From Toxoplasma gondii ME49 (Eukaryota > Apicomplexa > Conoidasida > Eucoccidiorida > Sarcocystidae), in NCBI RefSeq assembly GCF_000006565.2, contig NC_031479.1, positions 4,242,289-4,306,288 on the forward strand: a stretch of DNA of 64,000 bases, in the 5' to 3' direction. Shown in pieces: positions 50,610 through 61,375 of this stretch (position 1 is its first letter; the number at the start of each line of letters is the position of its first letter). A model generated the notes under the pieces. The model did not search any database. It was not told the DNA's origin and saw nothing but the letters and a program-made list of their open reading frames with translations. A program made the position numbers and the translations under genes.

Positions 50610-53600
50610 CTTTACTTGCAGGGAGGCGTAGAGTGTTGTATTTCACGATCCTCTGTCTTGTTCAGTGATTGTTTGGAGGGGGCGGTCGTGTTCCGGTTGT
50701 CCTTTTTCCTCTCTGCTCACCTGAGCAGACGAGTTGATTCAGAATCTGGCTCGAGTGGATCACCCTTGGCTTATGTGCGGGGTTCGGCTTGATGCACCGG
50801 ATGTAGTGACTGTCAGTTCCATTTATCTTCGCCATCAGCTCAGTCAGTTGCTTCTTGAAGACAGAGCCTGTACAAATGTCAAAGTAGCATTCGAAGAAGT
50901 GGCGAGAGAGAACCGGACAAGAAGGTTGATCAAGTGTGACAGACATTTAGCAATTGCCATTAGCAGATGAGGATAAGCGGCAACCCCCAACAAAAAGGAA
51001 GACGTGAAAACCCTGGATCGACACGTTAAAAGAAATTCTGCCGCACGGTCGCTTCTGCTATCCAACTCACGAACAGTTGTTAGTGAGAAAACGTTTCTTC
51101 TCCATTTTCTCCTGCTTGGCATGATCTCCTCACGAAGACTTACCTACAGTACTCTTCCCCCCCGGGCCTCGTCGTTGAGTGTCGCTGGACGCTGTCTCCA
51201 TAATGGCCTTTACAACTGGATTTTCCGAAGTTAAGAGGCAGTCTCTCGCCTCTTGAGGCGGCGCATTTTGGTCTTTCACGAGCCAGCCGGTGACAGTGTA
51301 AGTCACATCTCCTGCGTAGTGTTGAATGCCGAAGGCCATCGACCCTTTTATTCTAAACAGAAAGAAAACGAAAGAAGCGCGCTTTTAACTGCATCAATCC
51401 TGAACCCGAAGCAGAGGCCAAGCCAATCTCAGAAAGAATCGAAGACAAAGCAACGAAACGCGTGAATGATCACGTCGTTACGTCTCTCCATCTGGACATA
51501 ACCCTTGGAAACAACACAGCATCCGCATGAAACCCACTGCGCCTCTGCCCTCTTTGACGAACAAAACTGAAACAAGGAGACGCATGTATGTACGTAGGTG
51601 TTAATATTATGTTTGAATATGAATTGAGGCAAGAATATAGGGTTTGAACCCAAGACCTTTTCGGGTTTCGACTGAAAGCGACAGGCGTAGTTGATCACTT
51701 ATTGAGTAGAGGAAGCATGAACCTTTAAGTATGAAAACCCATACACGCATATGTGTGTATTTACATATATGTCTATACTATATACACTATGTAGGTGTTT
51801 GTGTATACAACTGAGAACACGGGTCTTTGGTTTTCGAAATAGAAATTGTTCTCCGTTGCGTGTTTGTACACCCGTTTCTCGGAAGACGGTAAGCCCCGTG
51901 CATCTATCATTTGTTGCCTGGACCCAGATTTGTATTCTCACTTGTTCTCAATGTAGCGTTTGTGGTTCGTTTGGGCCTTGTTCAATTTGTTGAGGAAGCC
52001 TTGATCAGAGCCTCTGGGGACAAACACCTCTTCGTCGAGAGTTGCAATGACGCCTGAAAAGAACGGAGGCAAAGATACTGTGCTGCCGACGTCGCCTCAC
52101 ACAAGCCATGGACTTCCACTGGATCACTAGCCAAACGACGTTTTTGCGGATCTAAATTCATTCTCTTTTCCGGAAGACAACGCCGATTCGAGCCTGCTTG
52201 CGTACCGCCTTTTCCCGCAATCAGCGACAACACATCGGCGTTGTCCTCATACGTAATTGAGACCCCCTGCAGTCCATCATTCTCGTAGTCCTTGACTTCG
52301 TTCAGGAAAATATCTGCATTGAAATGGTGTTGCAACTCTTCATTCGACAGATTGATGCAGAGCTGCTCAAATCCGTTTACGCGAAAGCTCTCGAAACCAG
52401 CGATGTCCAGCAGCCCCACGTAGCGATTCAACTGAAAAGCAGACCAACGGAGGCACATACTAAACAAAGTGCATTTACACACAGTCCACTGTAATCTACA
52501 TAGTGAAGCACGTCTACATCAATATATTTACATATATATATATATATATATACGGGTGAACATTCCGTCACACAAGACAAACTTGTTTATACACTTTCAT
52601 GTAGATATTTGTAGATTACAATTTCTCAATTGATAGCATCCCGTGTGTCTTGAATTTCCGTGTTTCGAAAACAGATTTGCTTTTTCGTTTCTCCAAAAGA
52701 CAGAGAATCAAGGATTTCAGCATTCACAGGTGAATCTGAAGCGAAGAGCCTAACTTCATTGATCATTTTTTTTGTGTCCTTTTGTCCGTGCGTACTCAAC
52801 ATCTATAACTTGATCTCGCGAAGATCGCGTATGCGGTCGCACCTGGCATCTATACGCACGTATCAGTGAACTGTTTCACTTTAGCCTTATCCCTTTCTGC
52901 CGTTAATCCTCTGTTCTGTAGCACGTGTTATTGCCTCGTTCCTTGTCTCCTCACTGACATCGAAATCCATTCCTCCAGAAGGCGCTAGATTTGCGTTGGT
53001 CTGCGCAATGAGCCAGTTGAAGAGATACCCGTAAACGAGCTTTGCAAAGCTGTCGCGCGCGGCATCGGCTTGGTCGGTCTTGAGCGGAATCAGAATGCTC
53101 TCATTTCCTGTCTTCATCTTACGGCTCGTCAGAGCTCCTTCCACCAGCTGAAGGCAAAAGCAACAGATTCGTCGAAGCTAGAAAGAGTCCCGTTCGACCA
53201 TTCTGTGACCCCAACAAAGAAAACACTCTTCGGTGTCGGAATGTGCACTTACCTATGTATTTAGATGCAGACATCCGTACAAACAGCAAACGCATAAGGA
53301 TATCTAATAATGGAGTGCAAACGTGTTTGACTTCGCCGCATGTGTGATAAAAAGTTGGAGACCGTCCCTTGCCTGAGGTTGCGAAGTCCCACATACAAAA
53401 CTGATAAGACACAGTAGCTCAAGCCCGCATGAATAAACAAATGAATACACGCATCATTTATAGAAGACTCGATGTACGCAGTTAGGGTTTGGATATGTAC
53501 ATACATATTGTAGAGTACGTAACCTATAACTATATATATATATATATATACATACATCTGTATGCATATGGGCGTTGAAAGGCAGAGAGAAATGAAGACC

Positions 53601-56600
53601 AACGTATCAAAGAAGATAGGAAGCTTTTTTTTCATCTGTTACAAGGCTCAACGTCGTCCACCGCAGACACCTACCGGCACATCGAGGCCCAAGAGCTCGC
53701 TCGCTGCTGTGAGGTGATCGCGACTGTTGCTCACCACAGAGCACTTTTCACCTCCGGCTTCCTGGGGGTATCATGGAAGCAAAAACCGGAACCTTAGTTG
53801 AACAAAAATGATTGCTTGGAAAGGGAGAATCAATCTAATGATACAGCTCTGAGTCGGCGACCCTTTGTGGCGCGACGACATTAACGGTACTGCGGTGGCA
53901 TAATATTCTCTGTGTTAGTGATCAGATGAAGTCGTTTGTTATCGACTCGTCCTTTGCCAGTCTGTATTGGGGCTTCTCAAGTTGTTTTCACCAAGAAGCA
54001 AAGAACCGACAAGGTGGTAAGAGTCGAGCGATAGGAACGAGTCACGACAGAACACTTCTTCGAATGAAGTCCGGGAGACAAAAAGCTCCAATTGAGGAAG
54101 AGAGCGTTCATCGAAAAAAAGATGCAAGAGCGCCTTGCTAGAGAACTCTGTCTGCTTCGCGTGGAACTGGAAGCAGGCTTCTGGTCGGAACGTACGGGAG
54201 CAAAAGTGACGTTGCCAAGATGAAGAATCGCCGCCACAATAGAGAAAATGGAATTCTGGGTTGAAGGACTGAAACCCAGGACCAGCAGGGCGCGTTTCAG
54301 CTCTGAGAAGCCGGTGAGATCATCAACTGGAAAACCAGAAAAAAAAGGCAGACAGTGTGATGAAATACAGCAAAGGAACGCGTATTCTTGGCACATGACC
54401 AAGCCGGGCGTGGCACAGGAGAAAAGACACGAAAGATAGGAAAAAGAGGAGCATGTGGTGCCGTTGAGGTAACCACAGAAGAAAAGCGAAAACTCGTTCT
54501 CCTTCGTGTACTTTTGGAACTTATCTTTCACTGTCTCCCCACGGCAACGGCTCTGACAAAGTCAGCGGGTCCACCTGTGCTTCTCATTCGCTCTCATCTC
54601 GCTGGAGAGAGAGAGAGAGAATGTACACGGAACGCCGCAGAGCCCTGTGGTTCTTTTTCTTGCTTTCCGTACGTCATTCCTGCCGCCCTCGGGCGACTAA
54701 TTGCGGTTTTCTCTACGAATTCGCCTTACTATCAGGAGCCGGCGATGAAACCTCTGTGTCTGCTTTTGTACTTTTGGTGTTCACGGTTTGTTCTTGAGGT
54801 GTGAGATAGGAGAAGGCCAGTGAATCGGTTCCCAGGCGATACGTTTCAGCCACGCCGACTAAATCAGATGTATTCAAACCGTGAACTAGTTGGTAAAAGA
54901 CATGGTAGTTTCTCTCCCCTGCGATGTGGCGAGTCACGCGTGGAAGCTCGAGAAGGTACGACGTGATACTGGCGCCTACAAGCACACACAGAACGGAAGA
55001 AGGCAAATCGAGGCAGGTGAAAACAGACGAAGAACGTGAAAGGCATGTGACAACAACAAGGGAATAAGGTGGAGCAGACAAGGGATACGCAAGCCAACGC
55101 AAGCGGAAAAGAAGGGGAAAATCCAGTGAAAAGGAGTCGACGATGTGAACAAAGACTGTCGCCGTTCCCCAAATACCCTGAGTAGAGCTGACCATTTTCT
55201 TGGGATCTGGACATCATAATCATTAAATACACGACTGTGGGATGTTGTAGCATGCCGTTCAAAATACACAACTGTTCATGTCAACGATCGACTTGAGCGT
55301 CGACAACTCCTCGTCCACGGGAATAAGCCTGCTGCAGAAAAAATATTCAGTTTCTGGTTGTTGTTCTTCTTTTGTGAGTGTATTCCCGAAGTAGGCTCAG
55401 TTCTACTACCGTACCTAGGACCTTTAATTTGTCCCCGAAATAGACTTCAATCCACTTCCCAAATCGACTGGAGTTGGGGTTTCTGCTAGTCGATGCATTT
55501 CCGAAGCTCTCCAAGACCGGGCTTATCTCTAAAATTCTCTGTTGAAGAGACGTCGCCTCGCGCCCTTGGCTTCCAGATCCAACGCCTGATTGGAGAGCGT
55601 TGTCTCCTCCAGTCCCGCAAGACCCCCGGTCTTTCTGACTGATGCTTCTGTTCCTTTCAGCTCTCTCCACTAAGCGTGCGCCAGAAGAAACTTTGAACGA
55701 AGACGACGAAGACGAGGATAACTCACTGACGTCGGCAAGAAACTGAAGAATCAACTTGGTCGACTCCGTCTTGCCAGCGCCTGTAGGGCAAGCGCGAGCA
55801 GGTACATAGAGGAAAGAAGCGACAGATAGAGCCCGGTTAATACGGGAAGCTGCGGCGAGGAAAGTCAGAAAAACGGATTAACAGAAGGTATGAAAGTGAA
55901 GGGGAGTGCGGAGTCGCAAATACATAGATAGTGGTTCAACTGAGCGATACTACGATACCCAACTAGGTCATGCAAATGAATAATTGAAGACTGTGTGGAG
56001 ACACGCAAGTTGCAGTAGAAATATGCAAGCAGGCACCGCGATGGGCACACGAGGTAACACAACAAACCCCAATCCATTAACGAGTATTGACGAGCAGTTT
56101 CCACACACGGGCGTACCGGATTCGCCTGTGATCAGCGTGCTCTGAGGTTTCCCTCTTTCTGATAGACCTTTGACTGCGGCCGCAGAAACTTGGAAGAGAT
56201 GCGGTGGGAGGTCGAATACATGCGTGTCTTCAAAATAAGTCCGAACGAAGTCGGGACCATACAGCTGGAGATATTTAAAGGGATTGAGGGCGAGAACAAT
56301 GTGCCCTACGTTTGTGTAGATTTCGTCTCTTTGATATCGAAGACGGACTGTATGGAGAACAGACGCCTCTGACACATCGCCCAGGACGCATACATTTTGG
56401 ACGCCTGAACGGAGAGACGGGAATTGAAAAAATAAAGGGCAGTGAAAACGGTGGCTCTGTTTTCAGTCTTAGCCGTTCTGTCTCGTGCCATCCGGAACTA
56501 CCAGACCCGATCATGAACGTACATGAACTCTGAAACATGGAGAACGACAGAAGGACTCGAACGTTCACGCGGTCTCAAGAATTAGTCCATGATGTTGTCG

Positions 56601-56970
56601 ATGAATCGGACAAACGGCAAAAGATGTCTAGTGGCCTGCCGTTTGTTGCCTCATCTGTTCCTCCGCAGGTACCCGGATATGCGCATTCACCTTGTCGGCC
56701 GGACATCTCCGAGCTGAAGCATATGGCTGCATAAATCCCCATGAGTGAGGTAAAAAGGAGGTTGCACGGCTTACCTTCAAGGGATCGCGGGTCTGTAACA
56801 GGCGCGACTTGTGTCAAAGCTGACTTGGCTAAAGTGACTTCCAATTTGCGCGGGTCGGTGCCATCATCGGTGACCTCGACAAGTTTATACGTGCAGGTGC
56901 CGGGGGCCCCGGCTGGAACTGCGATCCCCCAAACCTCAGTGGGATGAGGAATCCAGCACCTGTCCGTCAT
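37740..56970 (-). CDS. unconventional myosin with IQ, coiled-coil, MyTH4 and FERM tail (MyoG-like)
   Basis: Actin-based motor of about 1,982 residues in 29 exons. Minus-strand exons: 56970-56775, 56404-56117, 55780-55415, 54975-54730, 54326-54196, 53761-53675, 53147-52959, 52431-52206, 52053-51942, 51352-51144, 50867-50721, 50313-50165, 49494-49388, 48719-48516, 47943-47881, 47385-47288, 46205-46090, 45179-44978, 44341-44216, 43708-43250, 42767-42142, 41990-41880, 41823-~41785, 41490-41362, 40766-40618, 40314-40098, 39487-38684, 38210-38100, 37781-37740. Phases close throughout. The tail predicts cargo or membrane/cytoskeleton linkage through MyTH4-FERM, as in animal myosins VII, X and XV. 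I recall coccidian MyoG (class XXIII) having such a tail, so that is the likely name, but I have not verified it. Weak points are the starts of exons 17-19 and the donors of exons 7 and 23. Confidence 0.9.
37995..38033. repeat. (TA)n microsatellite, last myosin intron
   Basis: TA run of about 39 bp between the last two myosin exons. Confidence 0.9.
42142..43708 (-). other. MyTH4 domain and preceding helical region of the myosin tail
   Basis: Exon 20 (43708-43250) encodes an all-helical stretch rich in Ala/Leu/Glu (AYLRKFMQEVARATRECDPA, LTFFLERAREANLGKG). Exon 21 (42767-42142) holds the MyTH4 core, with LLQLPDHHAEVVALTCFRSL and the signature LRDEIYCQILKQLRNNPS followed by GLRLLQSCCQTFPPSETLAPYL. 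Family MyTH4 domains share the (L/I)xDExxxQxxKQxxxNP pattern. Confidence 0.85.
43981..44064. repeat. 28-bp tandem repeat of GATA/CAGA units, three copies
   Basis: Units start at 43981, 44009 and 44037; the first two are identical 28-mers and the third diverges at its last bases. It is embedded in a longer TAGA/CAGA tract from about 43949, in the intron between myosin exons 19 and 20. Confidence 0.85.
44139..44176. repeat. (TA)n microsatellite in myosin intron 19
   Basis: TA run of about 38 bp ending 40 bp downstream of the exon 19 donor. Confidence 0.9.
44216..47943 (-). other. coiled-coil and acidic linker of the myosin tail
   Basis: Exons 15-18 encode heptad-like sequence: LISQLETLDASLQP, RELKRQLELTDGEGAEDE, VNRLEAETSLGDLLDQALQA, ENERLQREREQAAESRKALK and VEERKRSDRLSLLS. 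Exon 19 is acidic/Ser-rich (ESEWTESSEAESEEPLSDPY). Short exons with exact phase match (2,1,0,1,1) support the chain. Dimerisation is possible but not shown. Confidence 0.7.
48516..48719 (-). other. myosin neck: single recognisable IQ motif
   Basis: Exon 14 encodes VEPVILIQALYRGYRTRQQ, fitting IQxxxRGxxxR, a light-chain/calmodulin binding site directly after the converter. Only one canonical IQ is visible, so the lever arm is short unless the following helices extend it. Confidence 0.85.
49388..56970 (-). other. myosin motor domain
   Basis: Exons 1-13, about residues 1-818. Exon 1 (MTDRCWIPHPTEVWGIAV) is the SH3-like N-terminus. The P-loop GESG-AGKTEST spans the exon 2/3 junction; switch I is NSSRFGKWIEVYF (exon 3). 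GERNYHVFYQLV is in exon 4, switch II DIAGFE and NEELQHHFNADIF in exon 8, and HYAGDVTYTVTGW in exon 10. The actin-binding VGSVFKKQLTELM and HYIRCIKPN are in exon 11. LIGRTKVFAK in exon 13 is the converter. Sixteen residues before DSFAK (exon 7) is Glu, which satisfies the TEDS rule without phosphorylation. A roughly 63-residue Ser/Gly-rich insertion lies between the P-loop and switch I (loop 1). Confidence 0.92.
50586..50609. repeat. (TA)n microsatellite in myosin intron 11
   Basis: Short TA run. Further TA runs in myosin introns are at about 40806-40826, 41551-41574, 49230-49252, 52535-52551 and 53531-53551. Confidence 0.85.
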
Positions 56971-59900
56971 GGTCAATTCCTCCTTCGGCACTACATGGAC
57001 AGCCAGAAAAACGAACTGAAGGCGAACAAAAAAATCAGAAGAAAACGGCGGAAATGGAGAGGCGGACTGCACCGAGGAACCTCAGTGGAGGCTTATCCAG
57101 GCAAATGAGGAGGAGGAGGAGGGGATCAACATGTGCCTTAAATGAGAGCACTTTGTTCGTCGGTGTAGGTCCTAGCGCAAACAGCCATTCTGTAGAGCGA
57201 GGAGCCGGACGCAGCACCGCAAAAGGACGAACGCATGCTTCAAGACAACGTCGGAATGGAGGCCATGGTTTTTCTGAGCCTACATAAAAAGAAACAAAAT
57301 GGAACAGGAACAGTTTGATACTTCGAGTGTACAGGGTGCCGCATGTGACGCCTCGTGACGCGAGCCGTCGTAGTTGGCTGTGATTCCATGTGTCGGAATT
57401 TTCACGCAAAGGATTTGTTGAACAACGCCTTCCACATCGCTGAAAATGTGTCCGGAGCTCCACTAATTTTTCTGAATGTGACAAAAACTGGAACGCGCCC
57501 CTCGTCCTCCCCTTCTTCCGTTACTTCCTTCGTGGTCTCCTACACGAAGAGACTTGGCGAGTCAAGCGTTCACTTGTTTCGCGCCAAGTGGCTGGGAGAC
57601 TCTTTTGCAGCAGTAACCGAGCGCAAGCCGAAAAAAGACGAGAACAAACAGATCGTGGAAAGATCCCCTCTCGCATTCAGACAGACAAGATCTGCGTTGC
57701 CGTTTGCGAGTTCTGTAAGTGTAACTCTGTGTTGTTCTTACTTGCGCTCGGATCTAACGGCGCAAAATGTAAGACTCAGTGTAACGGTTAATGCCGACAG
57801 TGTGTGCCTCGCAGCTTGTCTCATCTCGCGTCCTTCCCTCCCTTGAGCTCTGTTTTGCCCCTTCGTCCCTGCCTACCCGTCCAAAAATGTTGCCTTACTC
57901 TTAAAGCAAAACTCCGGGTTTTCTTTTTCCCTGGTCTCACCGCCTCGTTGACGCGATCTCCCGACTCACAGCCTCGACGCTGTTTTCTCGTGGCGGAAAT
58001 TTCAAGGAAGCCCAGGTCTTTTCAATATCCGCACACATATCCTCATTTGTGAATACAGGTCAGTGTTCCTATTCCTCTGGTGGTAGAACGATCGACACAA
58101 TTGCCTCACCTACTCTGTACACGCCAGCTGTCCTCGCATTCTGTCATGTTCATGAAGTTATTGCTGTGTGAGAACTCTGCCCAGAATACGTTCACTCCGC
58201 TTCTGCGTCCAGCCAGACTCTCTACCCGCAGACCGAGATTCGTCCACCGTCCTTCGATCTAAGCGTAATCCTTATCGAATGAAGAAATCCCTATGGTGCC
58301 GATGATTCTTATCTCAATGACTCTCAGGTAGGCTCCTTCTCGTCACCTCTGGTTCTCACGATGCGGTTCCTCTGGCTAGCGTAAAGTCCGTGCATTTGTT
58401 AGGGACTTCTTTTCAAGTCTCTGCCGTCTTCCTACCCTGAAATTATCAGATGGCGGGTGACGGCCTCACTCGAACCGAATATACCAGTGTGTCGAGAGAA
58501 ACGCCTGTCGTCTTGTGTCGGGCACGTGTATCTGCCATGTGCCGCGGGTCTGTCGTCCTACACCGACGACGTCGCGGTCCTTCGTTTGACTAGGGCACTC
58601 GTGGGTTTCGTTACGCACAGAGGGATTGGCTCTCCGGTTTACCTCAATGGAAGAAGCCTCCGTTATCGTTCATACAAATAGAGAGACAAACGTTCCCCGT
58701 ACGGACTAACACCAGGAAGAAGACTACCAATGTGACTCTCGTGACATCTGTGAAGGCTGGTGACACAGCCAAGCCACCTGATGCAGCCCCTCTGAGTCTG
58801 CCTGTGTCTAAGGCACTTGTCGCCGATGAGGAGTGCAGAAGTGCTGTGCAGAACGCAGGTTATGTCACTGTCTGTCGTTGTTTGTTGAATATCCAAGAGT
58901 CGAGCTTCGAGCATTCACTCTGGTTCCCACCGGCCGCGTTGGCGCCTCCGTCTGAAGAGGGCTCTTCTCTACCGTGTGTTTGTTTACATGCCGGTCCGTT
59001 TCATGTCGCGTCTTCTGAGTCACCCTATCGCTATTAGCTTGACCGTGGTCTGTTGTTTGTACGCCGGGTGGACGCGTACGTTTAGATTCGCAACAATACC
59101 GCGGGGTGTGTCCTGCCTGCTCACTCAGCCTACGCCGTGTGTGCTTTCGTGACGGAGCTGCCTACTCGTCTAGACGTTTTGAAAATGCCTGGATTCTTTC
59201 GGCGTCTGCCTGTGACTACCGGCTAGGAAAAGAGCGGTAGGCGCTTGAATTCCGCCCTCTGTCTCATTGTTGATCAGGTGAACTTGACCACGCTAGAGGT
59301 GAAACCGACGGCGACGAAGGACGAACGATATCCATAGAGGCCGTGAGCTACAAGAGTCACTTGAGAGAGGGAAATGACAGAATGAGGTACAAACTTGAAG
59401 CGAAGACGGGGAAGCGGTCTCCTCCCAAACACATTCACACAAGAAACAACGCAGAAATCGCATTGCGCTTGCGCAAACAGAGCAAGACAAAGAAAAAGCG
59501 CGAGCGCCAAAAGGCGGAGAAACTCGGAGTCCTCTGGTGGTGTGACCGCGAACATGTACCTGCACCTGGGTGCCCCGAGCTAAGTACACGAGCTCCGCTC
59601 TCGCGAAAAGAAGCTGATCGCTCGCTCGTGTCTCCTCTTCATTGCGGCGAGACAGCATTCAGTGCCAAGAAGGACCTTCAACCGGGGTTTGGAGAGACGG
59701 GGAAACACTGGTCTTAGACCGTTCTGCAGGTGACACAGAAAAGGAACAATGCAACGCAGACAATTCAGGACGCGTTTCCTCTCAGATCTCCCTGCTCTCG
59801 TCCTTTCGCCTCCTTCCCTCTAAAGCACTCGGGCACCCTGGAACCTGCCGCTGACGCAGGCGCTTCGCCCAGTCTTGCTCTTCCACCCTCGCTGTCTTCT

Positions 59901-60081
59901 CTCCATCCACTTTCTTCCAGCTCTTCGTGCGTCGTTCTCCTCTCGGCCTTTTCTTCCCCTCTCTCTTGCTTTTCTCGGCGTTCCCTGTCTCTCTGCGATC
60001 TCCTGCTGTCCGGCGTCGCTTCCGGTGTGTTCCCCCTTCACACGGGGCGTCGCTTTTCTGCTGGTGTGGAGAGTCTGCGGC
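56971..60081. other. intergenic region between the myosin start and the SmG stop
   Basis: About 3.1 kb, head-to-tail. It should contain the myosin promoter/5' UTR and the SmG 3' UTR. Several frames stay open for 100-160 codons (for example 57355-57846 on plus and 59658-59293 on minus), but none has a recognisable domain or a splice partner. A short upstream exon of the myosin transcript, probably non-coding, would fit here but cannot be placed. Confidence 0.45.
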
Positions 60082-61375
60082 TTACCATGTGCGGACTTTG
60101 TCGAGGCACTCCCAGTACAGAATGGAGTTCCCGCGAACTACCACGAATCCGATTTCGTTCGTTTCAGTTCCTCCGCTGCTTGCGGAGTTCGCTGGGTTCC
60201 CCTTGACCTCGACGGTGTTTTCCAACACGATGTTCATGAAAGTATCGTAGCCTCGCAGCACACCAACCACCCGGCGCCCGCCACTCAGGTGGACTGGAAG
60301 AGAGACAGAGAACGCGGGAGACAGTGCAGAGTTCACCATTTGTCCACACGAAGCGAAAAAAGGACGCACTTTGACAGGAACTTGAAAAGCCACGAGACAC
60401 CTGCAACGCGGGAGACACGCAAGAGAAGAAGAGGGGAACAAGAGGGAGAACACAACAGCGAGCAGAGCGGAGAAAAAACGAGAGAGAACCGGAGGGATAG
60501 CAAAGGCGGAACAGGAGAGAGAACACGAACGAAAACAAGGACGACATCACGGGCGGGAGGGGGGACCCAGGCGAGAAGAAAGCAGAAGAGCGAAGAAGAG
60601 AGAGCACGAGAAAAGGAGAGAAGCGAACAGAAGCAGCACCGACAGTGGTGAGGAGCAAGTGCGGTTGCTGGACGCACTGTCGCAGGCACCATACATGCAA
60701 GGGAGGACACAAAACGCGCAGGGAACTTCAGATCGAAAAACAGAATGTTTCGCATTGAGAGTGTATCCGTGGTGGAAGTCGAGCCGGCAAAGAACTGCGC
60801 GACGAATGCAGCCTAGGGTCGATGCCTCCGGCGTATCGCAGAGGACCCTTGAACTAGTACAAAAAGGAGACTTGTCAGACGAGGGATCACCTTAAGAAGC
60901 GCGAGGGGAACTTAACAGATGATAGAGCGAGACAAATGCAGCTTAGCGAGGGGAGACTCCGGCGTACAGGAGATACAGAGCAAGCAAGTCTGGAGAGGGT
61001 GCCTCTGGAAAGAGAAAGTCCCGATCGATATCTGGATGGTATTTACGCGAGCGACTGGGTCTGTTTGTAAAGCGTTTTACATTCGTACGGCCCCAGTCGT
61101 GTTCTTCTGCCGATATGCCAGAGCGTTTTTCTGCTCTTCTCCCTGACTCTCTCGTTTTTTTTCGACTCGATTTAAACAGTGCTGCAGAAAACGGACCATT
61201 TGCGCAGAGATCCTGCGGATGCAAGCCTTCGAGACCTGAACGCACAGTCCAAGTCCTGGGAGATACTCAAGAGAAAGGGGAGCTTGTGAAAGTCTGAACT
61301 CTTACCATCGAGGCGCTTCTCCATGAAGCGGCGGAGGTCCGCGGCGGGACCGGCCTTGCCCATAACACCCGGCAT
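60082..61375 (-). CDS. SNRPG: SmG, core small nuclear ribonucleoprotein G
   Basis: One of seven Sm proteins forming the ring on spliceosomal U1, U2, U4 and U5 snRNAs. Exons on the minus strand: 61375-61306 and 60293-60082, joined in phase 1, giving 93 residues (human 76). It starts MPGVMGKAGPAADLRRFMEK; human SmG starts MSKAHPPELKKFMDKK, so the second Met (61363) may be the true start. The Sm1 motif is VHLSGGRRVVGVLRGYDTFM with NIVLENTVEV; the Sm2 motif is IGFVVVRGNSILYWECLDKV. The loop between them (KGNPANSASSGGTETNE) is longer than in human. A stop follows VRTW, but TG|GTAAGC overlaps it and could act as a donor to a further exon. The gene diverges from the zinc-finger gene to its right. 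Confidence 0.93.

Noticed and set aside
55262..55335. Possible small myosin exon after a CTGCAG acceptor
   Set aside because: Joining exon 3 directly to 54975 gives KVLGASITSYLLELPR, the expected conserved order, with no room for another exon.
57355..57846. 163-codon plus-strand frame upstream of the myosin
   Set aside because: No recognisable domain and no supporting splice or initiation context.
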